Source: Glycomyces artemisiae
GTDB taxonomy: Bacteria; Actinomycetota; Actinomycetes; Mycobacteriales; Micromonosporaceae
DNA length: 64,000 nt
NCBI RefSeq assembly: GCF_003002955.1
Contig: NZ_PVTJ01000009.1
Location: 62,001 to 126,000, forward strand
Direction: 5' to 3'
The notes under the pieces were generated by a model. It worked only from the letters and a program-made list of their open reading frames with translations. It did no database searches and was not told the DNA's origin. Shown here piece after piece: positions 48,022 through 54,495 of the stretch. Positions within the stretch are counted from its first letter, which is position 1. Each line of letters opens with the position of its first letter. Both the position numbers and the translations under genes were made by a program.

Positions 48022-48417
48022 TCAAGTCGTGGGGGACCGGTCGGGGCGGCGGCGGTCGCGCACATCGGTCGCGCCGGTCTCGGCCTCGCGTTCGAGGACC
48101 GCGCCCAGGAGCCGGTCGAGGCCTTCGGCGAGCTGCGCCTGCATCTCGCGGCGGCGGGCCGCCGCGAGCTCCGGGGCGGTCCGGCCGTGGAAGGCCCGCC
48201 GGCGGCGGTGCCGAGCGGCACCGGCCCGGAGGAACAGCGCGGCGACGAACGCGACCGCTGGCTCCAGCAGGGACCGGTCGGCGCGGGCGGCGGCCTCGTT
48301 GACGATGAGCGCCAAGGCGGCGGCAAGGACCAGGGCGACCATCGCGAGCACGGCGAGCTCGACAGCGTCGAGGGCGGCGATACCGCCGGTCACGAACTCG
48401 CGGAAGGAGACATTCAC
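48022..48417 (-). CDS. Early membrane protein with two TM segments
   Basis: The 131-aa protein has helices at about 20-40 (VELAVLAMVALVLAAALALIV) and 51-67 (LEPAVAFVAALFLRAGA), a very basic stretch after (ARHRRRRAFHGR), and a helical tail. The basic stretch after the second helix should face the cytoplasm. It overlaps neighbours by ATGA. An early membrane role, such as blocking a second phage, is possible but unsupported. Confidence 0.55.
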   Translation of the reverse strand: MNVSFREFVTGGIAALDAVELAVLAMVALVLAAALALIVNEAAARADRSLLEPAVAFVAALFLRAGAARHRRRRAFHGRTAPELAAARRREMQAQLAEGLDRLLGAVLEREAETGATDVRDRRRPDRSPTT

Positions 48418-48722
48418 GATGCCCCCTCCCGCCGCTCAGCGCGGACCTCGTTGCACACGTGGTCGTTGCCAGGGTCGAGGTCGAACACGGGCAGTCCGGG
48501 CTCGCGGTGCCAGTGCGCGGCGACGACCTCAAAGCGGTGCCGCCCGCACGCGAAGTCGCGGTCGCCGATCCGGTGCGCGGCCTCGGCGGTGCAGTCGATC
48601 GCGTCGGCGATCTCGACCCGCTGCGGGACCGCAGGGCGCCGGTACCCGGCGGGGAGCGCCGCCGTGTCGGCCGGGACCGCCAGCGCGGGGGCGCTGGTGT
48701 CTCGGGAGAGGAGGTCGACCAT
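48414..48722 (-). CDS. Hypothetical protein
   Basis: The 102-aa protein (IADAIDCTAEAAHRIGDRDFACGRHRFEVVAAHWHREPGLP) holds two Cys and three His that could form a metal site. It overlaps the next gene by 4 bp and abuts the preceding one at 48,722. No family is recognised. Confidence 0.5.
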   Translation of the reverse strand: MVDLLSRDTSAPALAVPADTAALPAGYRRPAVPQRVEIADAIDCTAEAAHRIGDRDFACGRHRFEVVAAHWHREPGLPVFDLDPGNDHVCNEVRAERREGAS

Positions 48723-49135
48723 CAGGACTCACCGCCCGCAGCGGCCTTGGCGTCCTGCTCCGCGCGGAACTCCGGGGTGATGTGTACGGCCTCGTACCGG
48801 ACGTGGTCGCCGAACCTGCGGCTCGCCTTGTAGATGTCCGTCTCCGAGGACGGGGAGCTGCCGACGTGGTCTGCCACGTCGACGCCGAGCGCGCCCGCGA
48901 CGGTGCCGAGCCAGCAGACCGCCTCGGCGGTCGCATCCTGGTCGATGCCCGCATCGCGCGGCTGGGCATAGAAGTGGAACGCGAACTGCGGGAGCGGCAG
49001 TGCCGCATCGGCCTCCAGGAGGTCGAGCAGAGCTCTCATGCCCACGATCGCGTCGGTGCGAGCCTCGCCGTGGAGCAGGTCGTCGCTCGCCTCACCTTGC
49101 GCGGGCCCGCTGGTCTCGATAGTCTGGTTGTTCAC
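48722..49135 (-). CDS. First gene of the leftward early operon, hypothetical
   Basis: The 137-aa protein begins at a GTG (VNNQTIETSG) with GAGAAGAGG upstream. It is acidic and helical at the N-terminus (IVGMRALLDLLEADAALPL) and contains DADATAEAVCWLGTVAGALGVDVADHVG. The hairpin at 49,171-49,206 and the tRNA-like gene lie just upstream. Its function is unknown. Upstream frame extension reads into the hairpin and is not coding. Confidence 0.55.
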   Translation of the reverse strand: MNNQTIETSGPAQGEASDDLLHGEARTDAIVGMRALLDLLEADAALPLPQFAFHFYAQPRDAGIDQDATAEAVCWLGTVAGALGVDVADHVGSSPSSETDIYKASRRFGDHVRYEAVHITPEFRAEQDAKAAAGGES

Positions 49136-49170
49136 TGGATTGCCTCTTCTCACTGATCTGGTTGTCCGAA

Positions 49171-49206
49171 GGGCCGCATTAAAGCTGTTACCGCAGCTCG
49201 CGGCCC
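49171..49206. other. Long compound hairpin between tRNA-like gene and early operon
   Basis: GGGCCGC (49,171-49,177) pairs with GCGGCCC (49,200-49,206) and, inside it, AGCTG (49,83 to 49,187 block) pairs with CAGCT across a 6-nt loop. On the + strand TTTT follows, as at a rho-independent terminator; on the - strand there is no U-run. No + strand gene ends here. It may be the 3' boundary of the tRNA-like transcript or an attenuator for the early operon. Confidence 0.5.
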
Positions 49207-49219
49207 TTTTCTGTTGTCG

Positions 49220-49319
49220 TCGGCATCCGTGGATTCGAACCACGCACCTCCGGGTTCGCGACCCGGCGCTCTGTCCTCAACTGATCAGGTCTCGGAGCGT
49301 CCAGCTGAGCTAGATGCCG
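49220..49319 (-). tRNA. tRNA-like gene with a 26-nt D-loop insertion
   Basis: Acceptor strands CGGCATC and GATGCCG pair over 7 bp, with A as discriminator (49,220) and no encoded CCA. The D-arm starts TAGCTCAGCTGG, the anticodon stem is CCGGG/CCCGG, and the T-arm GTGGTTCGAATCCAC is canonical. The D-loop is 35 nt instead of about 9; removing 26 nt leaves a normal 74-nt tRNA. The anticodon loop TCGCGAA gives GCG as anticodon with C instead of U at position 33, so the identity (formally Arg) and function are doubtful. Confidence 0.6.
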
Positions 49320-49417
49320 TTGGGGGTGGACCGACCCCTCACCCCTCAGAAGGGGCCGGTCCTGGAGCCGAAGCTCCGATCCCTTCCGCGCCACCCCCGG
49401 CCGCGGTCGAGACGTCG

Positions 49418-49621
49418 TCACGCAGCTCGGGCGTGTTCGACACCGGGGACGCAAAGGTCCGCGATCGTGAGGCCCTCGCGGCTGAGCGCGTACTGGAGGA
49501 TCCGCGCCGCCCGGTCGAGCCGCACCGGGTCCTGGAACGAGGAGACGGCCCGCGGGCGGTCGGTCGGCTTGGTGCCGGAGTTGGGAGCACCGCCGGGGCG
49601 ATCGCTTTCAGTTGCTGCCAT
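49418..49621 (-). CDS. Small hypothetical protein in the control region
   Basis: The 67-aa protein starts at an ATG with AAGGAG 7 bp before. First half is polar and disordered; second half LDRAARILQYALSREGLTIADLCVPGVEH is helical and HTH-like. It overlaps the end of the excisionase-like gene by 14 bp. It may take part in the lysis-lysogeny switch, with no direct evidence. Confidence 0.55.
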   Translation of the reverse strand: MAATESDRPGGAPNSGTKPTDRPRAVSSFQDPVRLDRAARILQYALSREGLTIADLCVPGVEHARAA

Positions 49622-49844
49622 TGCTGTGCTCCTTGTCCTGCTGCGCGGTTTCGATCTGCACGACTTCGGCGACGGGGTAGCAGGCCCAACCAAGGTAGTA
49701 GCGCTGCGTGATCTTCTTTCGCTTCGCCCACCGCCAGAGCGTCGTCCGGTCCTTGCCCAGACGTCGCATGACCTCAGCTCGGAGCCAGTGGGGCTGACCG
49801 CCCACGAACACCGGCTCCCTCGTGTCGATCGGTGCGTGTTCCAT
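49608..49844 (-). CDS. MerR/excisionase-like HTH protein
   Basis: The 78-aa protein has WLRAEVMRRLGKDRTTLWRWAKRKKITQRYYLG, a winged-HTH as in excisionases and phage Cox/Xis regulators, then strand CYPVAEVVQIE. It is divergent from the repressor at 50,079, with the TGCA operators between them. The start at ATG 49,844 has no ribosome site and lies close to the putative promoter, suggesting a leaderless mRNA. GTG 49,850 is an alternative. Confidence 0.65.
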   Translation of the reverse strand: MEHAPIDTREPVFVGGQPHWLRAEVMRRLGKDRTTLWRWAKRKKITQRYYLGWACYPVAEVVQIETAQQDKEHSNGSN

Positions 49845-49863
49845 CTGCACGACAGTAGCCTAT

Positions 49864-49942
49864 TGCAACTTGCAATGTGCAGTCAAGGGCGTCGTCTGTT
49901 CGTCCAAGATCAGACACCAACCGGGGGAGACTGCAACGTGCA
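49864..49942. promoter_or_regulatory. Divergent promoter region with TGCA-N3-TGCA operators
   Basis: TGCA occurs at 49,864, 49,871 and 49,878 (three copies, 7-bp spacing, TGCA-ACT-TGCA-ATG-TGCA) and again at 49,932-49,942 as TGCA-ACG-TGCA. A fourth copy of the paired form is at 50,080-50,090, over the repressor start codon. TGCA-N3-TGCA is an inverted repeat. The excisionase-like gene and the repressor diverge from here, so the sites should bind the repressor or its antagonist. Confidence 0.65.
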
Positions 49943-50078
49943 AGTGGCATAACATGGGCGAATGCGAATCCTGGACATCCCTAAGTACGAGCGTCGAAGA
50001 CGAGTACAACTGCACATCAGACGCGACAAGATGAGCACCTACCAGCGGCGGCGCGCCCTCCGCGCCTACTCTGGGGGT

Positions 50079-50594
50079 ATGCAACGTGCAGGTAGCAACC
50101 CTGATGAAGGCCCGACCCCCGAGCAGCGGCAGGACTTCGCGAACTGGGTGCAGGACGTCGTGGACAGCTTCGGTGAGCCCCCGAAGAAGTGGTCGGTCAC
50201 GAAGCTCGCGGAGAAGGGTGGCGTCCACCGCAACGCGATCTATGACTGGATCGGCATGAAGTCGGTTCCCAAGCGCGAGACGGTCGCCCGGTTCTGCCGC
50301 GGTCTCGGCATCGACTTCGCCGAGCCCGCGCAGCTGCTCGGCTGGGGGGCGGGGCTGCCCCCGCTGAACGACACCGTGAGGCTCGGCGCGTTCATCCGAC
50401 GAGCCAAAGCACTTGCGGCCGAAGAGGGCACGTCGCCCGCGCGACGTGAGGACCTGCAAGCGCTCATCGGCATGGCAGAGGAGGCCCGGCGTTCCGCTGC
50501 GAGCCAGCGCCTGTCGGCTGAGCAGACCGAACGGCGAGCGAAGGAGCTCCTCGGCACGGTCCTCGAAGCGGCGGACGAGCCGACCGACCAATAG
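50079..50594 (+). CDS. XRE-family repressor, candidate phage immunity regulator
   Basis: The 171-aa protein has an N-terminal HTH: WSVTKLAEKGGVHRNAIYDWIGMKSVPKRETVARFCRGLGID (about residues 37-78). The C-terminal half is a helical, charged coiled coil, probably for dimerisation. The ATG at 50,079 has GGGGG before it and lies in an operator copy (50,080-50,090), so the gene should repress itself. An in-frame ATG at 49,962 would add 39 basic residues with atypical codon use, so it was not used. It reads opposite to the early genes, as phage repressors do. Confidence 0.75.
   Translation: MQRAGSNPDEGPTPEQRQDFANWVQDVVDSFGEPPKKWSVTKLAEKGGVHRNAIYDWIGMKSVPKRETVARFCRGLGIDFAEPAQLLGWGAGLPPLNDTVRLGAFIRRAKALAAEEGTSPARREDLQALIGMAEEARRSAASQRLSAEQTERRAKELLGTVLEAADEPTDQ
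50080..50090. promoter_or_regulatory. TGCA-N3-TGCA operator at the repressor start
   Basis: TGCAACGTGCA overlaps the start codon of the repressor and is identical to the copy at 49,932-49,942. Binding here would block translation start or transcription of the repressor itself, giving negative feedback. Confidence 0.55.
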
Positions 50595-50778
50595 CTGTCA
50601 GGTACCCGACACACCCGACAGGTTCATACAGTGGGAGAGGTTGCGCCTCACGCGGCTGAATATGGTAGTCCGATTGGATGATGGGACACGTCACACAACG
50701 TGGTTACAATGGGTAATCCGGCACTGACTGACCCCCAAAGCCTGTTCCATCAGTCCGTACTGCCACGGGGAACCCACC

Positions 50779-51366
50779 ATGACAGAACCCACAACACGAC
50801 GAGTCACCATCTCGTTCACCGTCCCTACCATCACCCATGCCGTCATCGGCGCCATCCTCGCCGCCGGCGCAGCCGTCGCCTACTGGGTGCACTTCGCACT
50901 CCCCGGCGGCCACGCCTTTACCACCAGCGGCCTCGCAAACCTCGCTGGATGCATCGTCCTTGCCTACTGGCTGTGGTGCACCATCGAACGCGACCGCACC
51001 GGCGTCGTCAACCTTGACGACCGCACCGCCGCCGCCATCGCTGAAGCCGAAGCCCGCGAAGCCCGGCTCCACGCGAAGATCGACGAATCCACCTGCGCCA
51101 TGCTCACCACGCTCCGGGAAATCTCGGAGGCGATCAACGAGAACCGCGCCGCGATCAAATCGATGGACGACGCTGTGACCGCTTCGACCGTCGCGGTCGA
51201 GGCGGCCACCGCCGCGGTGAAGGAGTGCATCGGCGCGATCGTCGCCCTCCAGAACTGCTACCTCCGCGAGGGCACGGTCCTCGTCCTTCCCGGGGAAGAC
51301 GAACCCGCCGACGCAGGTTCAGACCGAGGCAAGGAGGCGCCGCGCGAGCTGCCGTTACCGGCATGA
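50779..51366 (+). CDS. Membrane protein with coiled-coil tail, right-end moron
   Basis: The 195-aa protein has TM helices at about 17-36 (HAVIGAILAAGAAVAYWVHF) and 49-67 (GLANLAGCIVLAYWLWC), then a long helical region (about 75-165; AAIAEAEAREARLHAKI, EISEAINENRAAIKSMDDAV) of coiled-coil type, and an acidic, Pro-rich tail. The ATG has GGGGAAC upstream and TACAAT-like promoter sequence lies near 50,705. It is the last phage gene before the terminator. A gene at this edge, on its own promoter, suits lysogenic conversion. Confidence 0.65.
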   Translation: MTEPTTRRVTISFTVPTITHAVIGAILAAGAAVAYWVHFALPGGHAFTTSGLANLAGCIVLAYWLWCTIERDRTGVVNLDDRTAAAIAEAEAREARLHAKIDESTCAMLTTLREISEAINENRAAIKSMDDAVTASTVAVEAATAAVKECIGAIVALQNCYLREGTVLVLPGEDEPADAGSDRGKEAPRELPLPA

Positions 51367-51368
51367 TG

Positions 51369-51402
51369 AAGGCCCCGTTCCCGGTGGGGGGAACGGGGCC
51401 TT
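51369..51402 (+). terminator. Strong rho-independent terminator at the right prophage end
   Basis: AAGGCCCCGTTCCC (51,369-51,382) pairs perfectly with GGGAACGGGGCCTT (51,389-51,402), a 14-bp stem with a 6-nt loop, followed by CTGCTGT. It follows the stop of the membrane protein by 2 bp. It should isolate phage transcription from the host protease gene. Confidence 0.88.
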
Positions 51403-51457
51403 CTGCTGTATGTTCGAGCCACCGCCCAGCCCTATCACACTTACTTGTTAGCGAGTC
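51403..51457. other. Inferred right attachment site (attR) region
   Basis: The stretch from the phage terminator to the first codon of the truncated subtilase is 55 bp. It contains an in-frame TAG (51,449-51,451) just before the ATG at 51,458, so the protease frame is closed by phage sequence here. The crossover core must be in or just beyond it. The matching attL should lie left of base 1, so the core sequence cannot be defined. Confidence 0.45.
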
Positions 51458-52786
51458 ATGGGGCAGACGATCCGGTGGAAGTCCCGCGCCGAACTCGCCG
51501 CCTCCGGCCTCCAGCCCTTCACGTTCCCCTGGCCCCCGCCGGCCTCCGGGCTCTACGGCATCCCCGGCGACATCGCCGAGCTGTTCGCCGAGGCCTACGC
51601 CGCGGGCGCCCGCGTCCACACCAACTCGTGGGGCGCGCCGCTCGCGGGGGAGTACAGCCAGAACGCCCGCGCCGTGGACGCCTTCACCTGGGAGCACCCC
51701 GACATGCTCGTGCTCTTCGCCGCCGGGAACGACGGCGAGGACGTCGACAGCGACGGCCAGATCGACCGCGACTCCATGGGCTCGCCCGGCACCGCCAAGA
51801 ACTGCCTCACCGTGGGCGCCACCGAGAACGACCGCCCCGCCGGGTCCGACCCCGCGCCCGGCCTCGACCGCAACTGGAGCGACTGGTCGAGCTACCCGAA
51901 GCTCGGCGCCGCCGGGCACGTCTCCGACAACACCGACGGCATGGCCGCGTTCTCGTCCCGCGGCCCCACCGACGACCTGCGCATCAAACCCGACGTCGTG
52001 GCCCCCGGCACCAACGTCCTCTCGCTCCTCTCCTCGGTCTACGACGGCGACGGCGAGCCCCTCTGGGGGCGCCTCCCCGAAGGCCACCCGCTGCGCGACA
52101 AGTACTGCTGGAGCGGCGGCACCAGCATGGCCACGCCGCTCGTCGCCGGGGCCGCCGCGCTCGTGCGCCAGCGCCTCGCCGACGCCGGGCACGTCGAGGA
52201 CGGCCGCCGACCCTCCGGCGCGCTCCTCAAGGCGCTCTTGGTCAACGGCGCGGTCCCGATCCCCGGCCAGTACCCCGGGGAGGTGCCCGCCGGGCCCAAC
52301 CCGGTGTCCGGGTTCGGCCGCATCGACGTCGGCGCCGCCGTCGGCCCCGACAGCAGGGTCGGGTTCGCGGACTCGCCCGCGCACGCCGTCGCCACCGGCG
52401 AGATCCGCGCGTTCCGCGTCGCCGCCTCCGGCACTCAGCTGAAGGCCACGCTCGTCTGGACCGACGCGCCCTCGCTCGAAGGGCTCGGCGGCCTCGTCAA
52501 CGAGCTGTACCTCCAGGTGGAGACGCCCTCGGGGGAGGTCCGCAACTGGGACGCGAACCCCGTCACCCGCGTCACGAACAACGTCCAGCAGATCATCGTC
52601 GACGACCCCGAGCCCGGGGTCTACACGTTCCGCGTCCGCGGCGTCTCCGTCACCAGCCACGCGCCCGGCGCGGCCCCCGCCGGCGACCTGCGGCAGGACT
52701 TCGCGCTCGTGGTCGCCGGGGCCGCACCGGAGGCGGGGGACGGCGGGGCGCTGTGGGCGATGGACCCGGCTACTGCGGCCGGGTGA
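51458..52786 (+). pseudogene. Subtilisin-family (S8) serine protease, 5'-truncated by the prophage
   Basis: The visible 442 residues hold the second part of an S8 protease: GARVHTNSWGAP, FAAGNDGED (Asn91, oxyanion hole), FSSRGPTDDLRIKPDVVAPG, and CWSGGTSMATPLVAGAAALV (catalytic Ser223), then a beta-rich C-terminal domain. The catalytic Asp and His blocks (normally DTG and HGTHVAG) are missing because the N-terminal part is gone. The frame is closed upstream by TAG at 51,449. The lost 5' part is expected at the left end of the prophage, so excision would restore the gene. Confidence 0.82.
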
Positions 52787-53102
52787 CGTCCCGGCGGGCC
52801 ATCGGGGGCCGGAACAGGATCTCGACGTAGACGATCCGCTCGTTCAGCACGTCCAGGACGAGCATCCCCTCGTCGGGGTCGAGCAGCACGTTCCGGTGCC
52901 CGGGCCCGTACGGCTCGCCGGGCGGGTGCGGGGCGGTCCTGATGCTCTGGCAGTGGGGCTCGCCGCACCCGCACTCGGCGACGATCCGCAGGTCGTGCGC
53001 GAGGATCGACAGGCTCCGCTCGCCCTCGTCCTCCAGGAGCCGCTCCAGCTCCGCGACGAGGTCGGGGTACACCTCGCGCAGCAGCGGCCCCTCCTCCTCC
53101 AT
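52770..53102 (-). CDS. Small conserved-type acidic protein
   Basis: The 110-aa protein has a helical N-terminus (REVYPDLVAELERLLEDEGERSL) and CGCGEPHCQS, then strands (NVLLDPDEGMLVLDVLNERIVYVEILFRP). It seems to be a compact host protein without known function. It overlaps the end of the protease by 17 bp (convergent) and is divergent from the beta-lactamase-like gene, sharing the palindrome-bearing region. Confidence 0.6.
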   Translation of the reverse strand: MEEEGPLLREVYPDLVAELERLLEDEGERSLSILAHDLRIVAECGCGEPHCQSIRTAPHPPGEPYGPGHRNVLLDPDEGMLVLDVLNERIVYVEILFRPPMARRDVTRPQ

Positions 53103-53136
53103 GAGGCCGATTCTAGGACCGGACGCGAACGGTTAT

Positions 53137-53181
53137 CGGACCTGCGGTCCGCAGAGGCACTGCCGGACCTGCGGTCCGCAG
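53137..53181. promoter_or_regulatory. Two 18-bp direct repeats, each palindromic, in a divergent promoter
   Basis: The same 18-bp sequence CGGACCTGCGGTCCGCAG lies at 53,137-53,154 and 53,164-53,181, 27 bp apart (about 2.5 helix turns). Each contains CGGACC and GGTCCG about a 3-bp centre. They sit between the small protein gene (-) and the beta-lactamase-like gene (+), which suggests operators for one dimeric regulator. No nearby gene clearly encodes it, apart from the LysR-type protein. Confidence 0.6.
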
Positions 53182-53237
53182 CCCGGAATGTCGCACCCGC
53201 CGGGTACCGTGGTCGGTCGACCGGAAGGGGGCGAGAG

Positions 53238-54101
53238 GTGCAGGCGATCGTCGACGGGTTCTTCGCGCCCCTCGGCGCCACGGCCCAGGCGCACATCCGC
53301 GACCTCGGCGACGGCCGCGGCATCGGCGTGCGCGAGGACGAGCCGGTGATCCTCGTGTCCGTCGTGAAGCTCTTCATCGCCTGGGAGTTCCGCCGCCAGG
53401 TCGAGGAGGGCCTGGTCGACCCGGCCGCGCCCGTCCGCACCACCGCCGCCGACCGCCTCGGCGGCACCGGCACCGCCGGGTTCCGCTACGACTCGCACAT
53501 CAGCGTGTGGGACCTCGCCGCGCTCATGATGGAGGTCTCCGACAACTCCGCGGCCGACCTCGTCACCGCCCGCATCGGCGCCTCGTCCCTGCGGAGCCTC
53601 CCGGCCCGCCTGGGGCTCAAGGGGACCCGGCTCATCGGCCCGCCGCGCACGATCCTCGAAGACGTGGCCCGCGACCTCGACGTCTCGGACCTCCAGGCCC
53701 TCGCGCACGTCCTCAGCGCCGGGGCCGTCACCACCGCCGAGCTGCGCGCCACCAGCGCCTGGGACCCCGCCCGCACCAACGTCTCGACCTGCGCCGACCT
53801 CACCGCGTTCATGCGGCACATCTGGAACGGGCCCGAGCCGATCGCCGGCGACCTGCGCACCTGGACCGGCCGCCAGCTCACCGGCGGGCGCCTGTCCCGC
53901 CTGGCCCCCAGCGAGGTCCAGGTCTTCGGCCGCTCCGGGTCGCTCCCGGGCTGGCTCAACGAGGTCGCCGTGTGGGAGTGGCCCGACGGCCGCCGCCACG
54001 CCATCGCCGTCTCCGCGCAGCCGACCGAACGGAACTTCCGCGAAGTGGAGCTCGCGATGAGCCGCACCGCCCTCGCCCTCACCGAGGCCATGGGGCGGTA
54101 G
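53238..54101 (+). CDS. Class A beta-lactamase-like serine hydrolase, cytosolic
   Basis: The 287-aa protein has the serine penicillin-recognising fold: SVVK (Ser41, Lys44) as SxxK, SDN (101-103), and RSG (232-234) in place of KTG. Family size is about 290 but there is no signal peptide; the protein starts VQAIVDGFFAPL. The class A Glu166-type site is not clearly present, so it may not hydrolyse antibiotics. The GTG start has GGGG-GAGAGG upstream. It could be an amidase or esterase of the same fold. Confidence 0.75.
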   Translation: MQAIVDGFFAPLGATAQAHIRDLGDGRGIGVREDEPVILVSVVKLFIAWEFRRQVEEGLVDPAAPVRTTAADRLGGTGTAGFRYDSHISVWDLAALMMEVSDNSAADLVTARIGASSLRSLPARLGLKGTRLIGPPRTILEDVARDLDVSDLQALAHVLSAGAVTTAELRATSAWDPARTNVSTCADLTAFMRHIWNGPEPIAGDLRTWTGRQLTGGRLSRLAPSEVQVFGRSGSLPGWLNEVAVWEWPDGRRHAIAVSAQPTERNFREVELAMSRTALALTEAMGR

Positions 54102-54104
54102 GGG

Positions 54105-54413
54105 TCAGTAGATCGCGCTCCACGGGCGCGGCGGGTCCGCCGGGTCGGTCTCGGCCGCGCGCTTGACCAGGGACCGCATCCGCTGGTGCTGGCGCAGCAG
54201 GGCCGGGGCCTCCCGCATGAGGACGTCCCCGGCGGCCGTCAGCGCCACCTGCCCGCCGCTGCGGTCGAACAGCTCCGCGCCCAGCTCCTTCTCCAGCCGC
54301 CGGATGCGCTGGCTCAGCGGCGGCTGCTCCATGCCGAGCCGCTCGGCCGCCCGCCCGAAGTGACGTTCTTCACCGACCGCCAGGAAGCACTCCAGATGCC
54401 GCATGATGTCCAC
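54105..54413 (-). CDS. Short LysR-type DNA-binding protein without effector domain
   Basis: The 102-aa protein is the N-terminal LysR winged HTH: LECFLAVGEERHFGRAAERLGMEQPPLSQRIRRLEKELGAELFDRSGGQVALTAAG (residues about 7-62) and a linker helix, then it ends. LysR proteins are normally about 300 aa with a ligand-binding part; that is absent and no remnant follows before the convergent gene. Either a truncated gene or a stand-alone regulator. It sits next to a perfect inverted repeat (54,423-54,460). Confidence 0.78.
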   Translation of the reverse strand: MDIMRHLECFLAVGEERHFGRAAERLGMEQPPLSQRIRRLEKELGAELFDRSGGQVALTAAGDVLMREAPALLRQHQRMRSLVKRAAETDPADPPRPWSAIY

Positions 54414-54422
54414 CGAGCCACG

Positions 54423-54460
54423 ATATCAACGCGCGTATGAGGCGATACGCGCGTTGATAT
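54423..54460. promoter_or_regulatory. Perfect 16-bp inverted repeat, LysR-type operator
   Basis: ATATCAACGCGCGTAT (54,423-54,438) and ATACGCGCGTTGATAT (54,445-54,460) are exact inverted copies about a 6-bp centre. It includes the ATAT/ATAT ends and T-N11-A layout that LysR proteins prefer. It starts 10 bp from the LysR-type start and 36 bp before the Tat-hydrolase start, so it should control both genes. Confidence 0.75.
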
Positions 54461-54495
54461 TGGACGGACGGGACGATCCGGGCTTGACTGTCGCG

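Larger units (their letters stand above)
1..51457. mobile_element. Integrated temperate siphophage (prophage), right part
   Basis: A complete set of siphophage head, tail, lysis, packaging, replication and immunity genes fills this span, with late genes reading leftward from the terminase. The left boundary and the integrase lie outside the window. The right boundary is inferred from a rho-independent terminator at 51,369-51,402 followed directly by a 5'-truncated host subtilase gene. No integrase or resolvase, DNA polymerase or primase is visible, so integration functions must sit left of base 1 and replication must lean on host polymerase and primase. Confidence 0.85.

Noticed and set aside
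49221..49319. tRNA on the + strand
   Set aside because: On the + strand the T-loop would start ATTCGAA, not TTCGAAT, and the D-arm lacks the AGCTGG pattern; the - strand fits.
49962..50594. Longer repressor starting at ATG 49,962
   Set aside because: The first 39 codons use rare A-ending codons and are very basic; ATG 50,079 has a ribosome site and leads to the HTH domain.
1..51457. Integrase or serine recombinase
   Set aside because: None of the real genes shows the tyrosine or serine recombinase motifs; it must be outside the window.
52896..53237. N-terminal extension of the beta-lactamase-like gene
   Set aside because: The extension covers the opposite-strand gene and the palindromic operators and has no signal peptide; GTG 53,238 fits the fold.
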